From NCBI GenBank assembly GCA_020028115.1, contig JAHWYA010000112.1, positions 1 through 6,349 of the forward strand: DNA of 6,349 nt, written 5' to 3'. A program made the position numbers and the translations under genes. This document shows positions 5,818 through 6,349 of this stretch, in pieces (position 1 is the first letter of the stretch; every line of letters starts with the position of its first letter). A model generated the notes under the pieces. The model searched no databases and had not been told where the DNA came from. It saw only the letters and a program-made list of their open reading frames with translations. Source of the DNA: Anaeromyxobacter sp. (GTDB taxonomy: Bacteria; Myxococcota; Myxococcia; Myxococcales; Anaeromyxobacteraceae).

Positions 5818-6349
5818 GTGATCGTCCTCGGCATCGACCCGGGCTCCGTGCGCTGCGGCTGGGGCGTCGTCGCGAGGGACGGCGGCCGGCTGCGGGTCGT
5901 GGAGTCCGGCGTGCTCGCGCCGGGCGATCTCCCGATCGCGCAGCGGCTCGCGCGGATCCTCGACGGCCTCGGCGAGGTCATCGCCCGCACCACGCCGCGC
6001 GAGGTCTCGGTCGAGCAGGTCTACTGCGGGGCCTCGCCGCGCTCGGCGCTCGTGCTCGGCCAGGCGCGCGGCGTCGCGCTCGCGGCGGCGGCCCGGGCCG
6101 GGCTCCCGGTCTTCGAGTACCAGCCGTCCGAGGTGAAGCTCGCCTTCACCGGGAGCGGCCGCGCGTCGAAGGAGCAGATGGTGCGGACGGCCCGCGCGCT
6201 CCTCGGCGTCGAGGCGGACCTCGCCGACGAGGCGGACGCGCTCGGTCTCGCGGTCTGCCACCTCGCCCGCCGCGCGGCCCGGCTCGTCCCCGGACCTCCT
6301 TCGCCCCGCGGAGCGGGGCTGGGGAGGGGGCTCGTCCCCGGACCTCCTT
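5818..6349 (+). CDS. ruvC: Holliday junction endonuclease RuvC (3' end not in the window)
   Basis: RuvC cuts Holliday junctions symmetrically, as a dimer working with the RuvAB branch-migration motor in recombinational repair. 177 codons are visible with no stop. The catalytic acidic residues are all present and match E. coli spacing: Asp7 in MIVLGIDPGS, Glu66 in VSVEQVY, and Asp137 and Asp140 in DLADEADALGLA. The segment PRSALVLGQARGVAL (about 74-88) and YQPSEVKLAFTG (101-112) are typical. The start is GTG 5818, placing Asp7 exactly as in E. coli; no ribosome binding site precedes it. E. coli RuvC ends at residue 173. Here the recognisable sequence ends near residue 150 (CHLARRAARL), and the frame then continues into a palindromic repeat encoding LVPGPPSPRGAGLGRG and the start of a second copy. 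ruvA and ruvB, often downstream, would lie outside the window. Confidence 0.96.
   Translation, partial: MIVLGIDPGSVRCGWGVVARDGGRLRVVESGVLAPGDLPIAQRLARILDGLGEVIARTTPREVSVEQVYCGASPRSALVLGQARGVALAAAARAGLPVFEYQPSEVKLAFTGSGRASKEQMVRTARALLGVEADLADEADALGLAVCHLARRAARLVPGPPSPRGAGLGRGLVPGPP
6281..6349 (+). repeat. Palindromic GC-rich repeat unit at the ruvC 3' end
   Basis: The 21 nt at 6281-6301 recur identically at 6329-6349, giving a 48-nt period that is a multiple of three. Between them is a palindrome: GCCCCGC (6303-6309) pairs with GCGGGGC (6313-6319) around GGA. This is extended outward by CCTCC (6295-6299) with GGAGG (6323-6327). The second copy reaches the window edge, so the number of units is unknown. 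It resembles dispersed REP-like palindromes of high-GC genomes. It is read in frame in ruvC as a 16-residue Pro/Gly/Arg-rich unit. Confidence 0.75.

Noticed and set aside
5779..6261. A 160-codon minus-strand open frame opposite ruvC
   Set aside because: RuvC on the plus strand has its full catalytic tetrad at the right spacing; the antisense frame is Arg/Glu/Asp-rich with no domain.

Overview
The window is very GC-rich, with third codon positions almost always G or C and leucine mostly read as CTC/CTG. This points to a high-GC bacterium, perhaps Acidobacteriota, Myxococcota or a similar soil lineage; the sequence alone does not settle the phylum. The reading is ordinary chromosomal housekeeping and transport DNA. 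No mobile element, CRISPR array, defence system or stable RNA gene was seen.

Left part (about 1-965, minus strand): an RNA-repair pair. A complete archease gene is followed 7 nt later by the 5' part of rtcB, which runs off the left edge. Archease activates RtcB, the GTP/Mn-dependent RNA ligase, so the two are almost certainly one transcription unit. Positions 966-1180 form a divergent intergenic region. It contains a hairpin with a Shine-Dalgarno-like loop and an apparently unused in-frame ATG.

Middle part (1181-5710, plus strand): three membrane transporters in a tight run. They are a Kup-type potassium uptake protein, a 12-helix major facilitator (MFS) exporter of the EntS-like MFS_3 type 19 nt downstream, and a DHA2-type (EmrB/QacA-like) MFS protein whose GTG start overlaps the preceding stop codon. 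The third protein appears to lack the two extra central helices that make the DHA2 family 14-spanning; a short Gly/Ser linker is in their place. The run ends at a perfect 14-bp hairpin (5744-5775), the likely terminator.

Right part (5784-6349, plus strand): a plausible sigma70-type promoter whose predicted start point falls on the GTG of ruvC, suggesting a leaderless message. ruvC has the complete catalytic tetrad. After its catalytic core the open frame runs into a GC-rich palindrome flanked by 21-nt direct repeats at the window edge, so the true 3' end of the gene is not visible.

The most distinctive observations are the shortened DHA2 transporter and the repeat at the ruvC 3' end. Neither amounts to a new multi-gene system.
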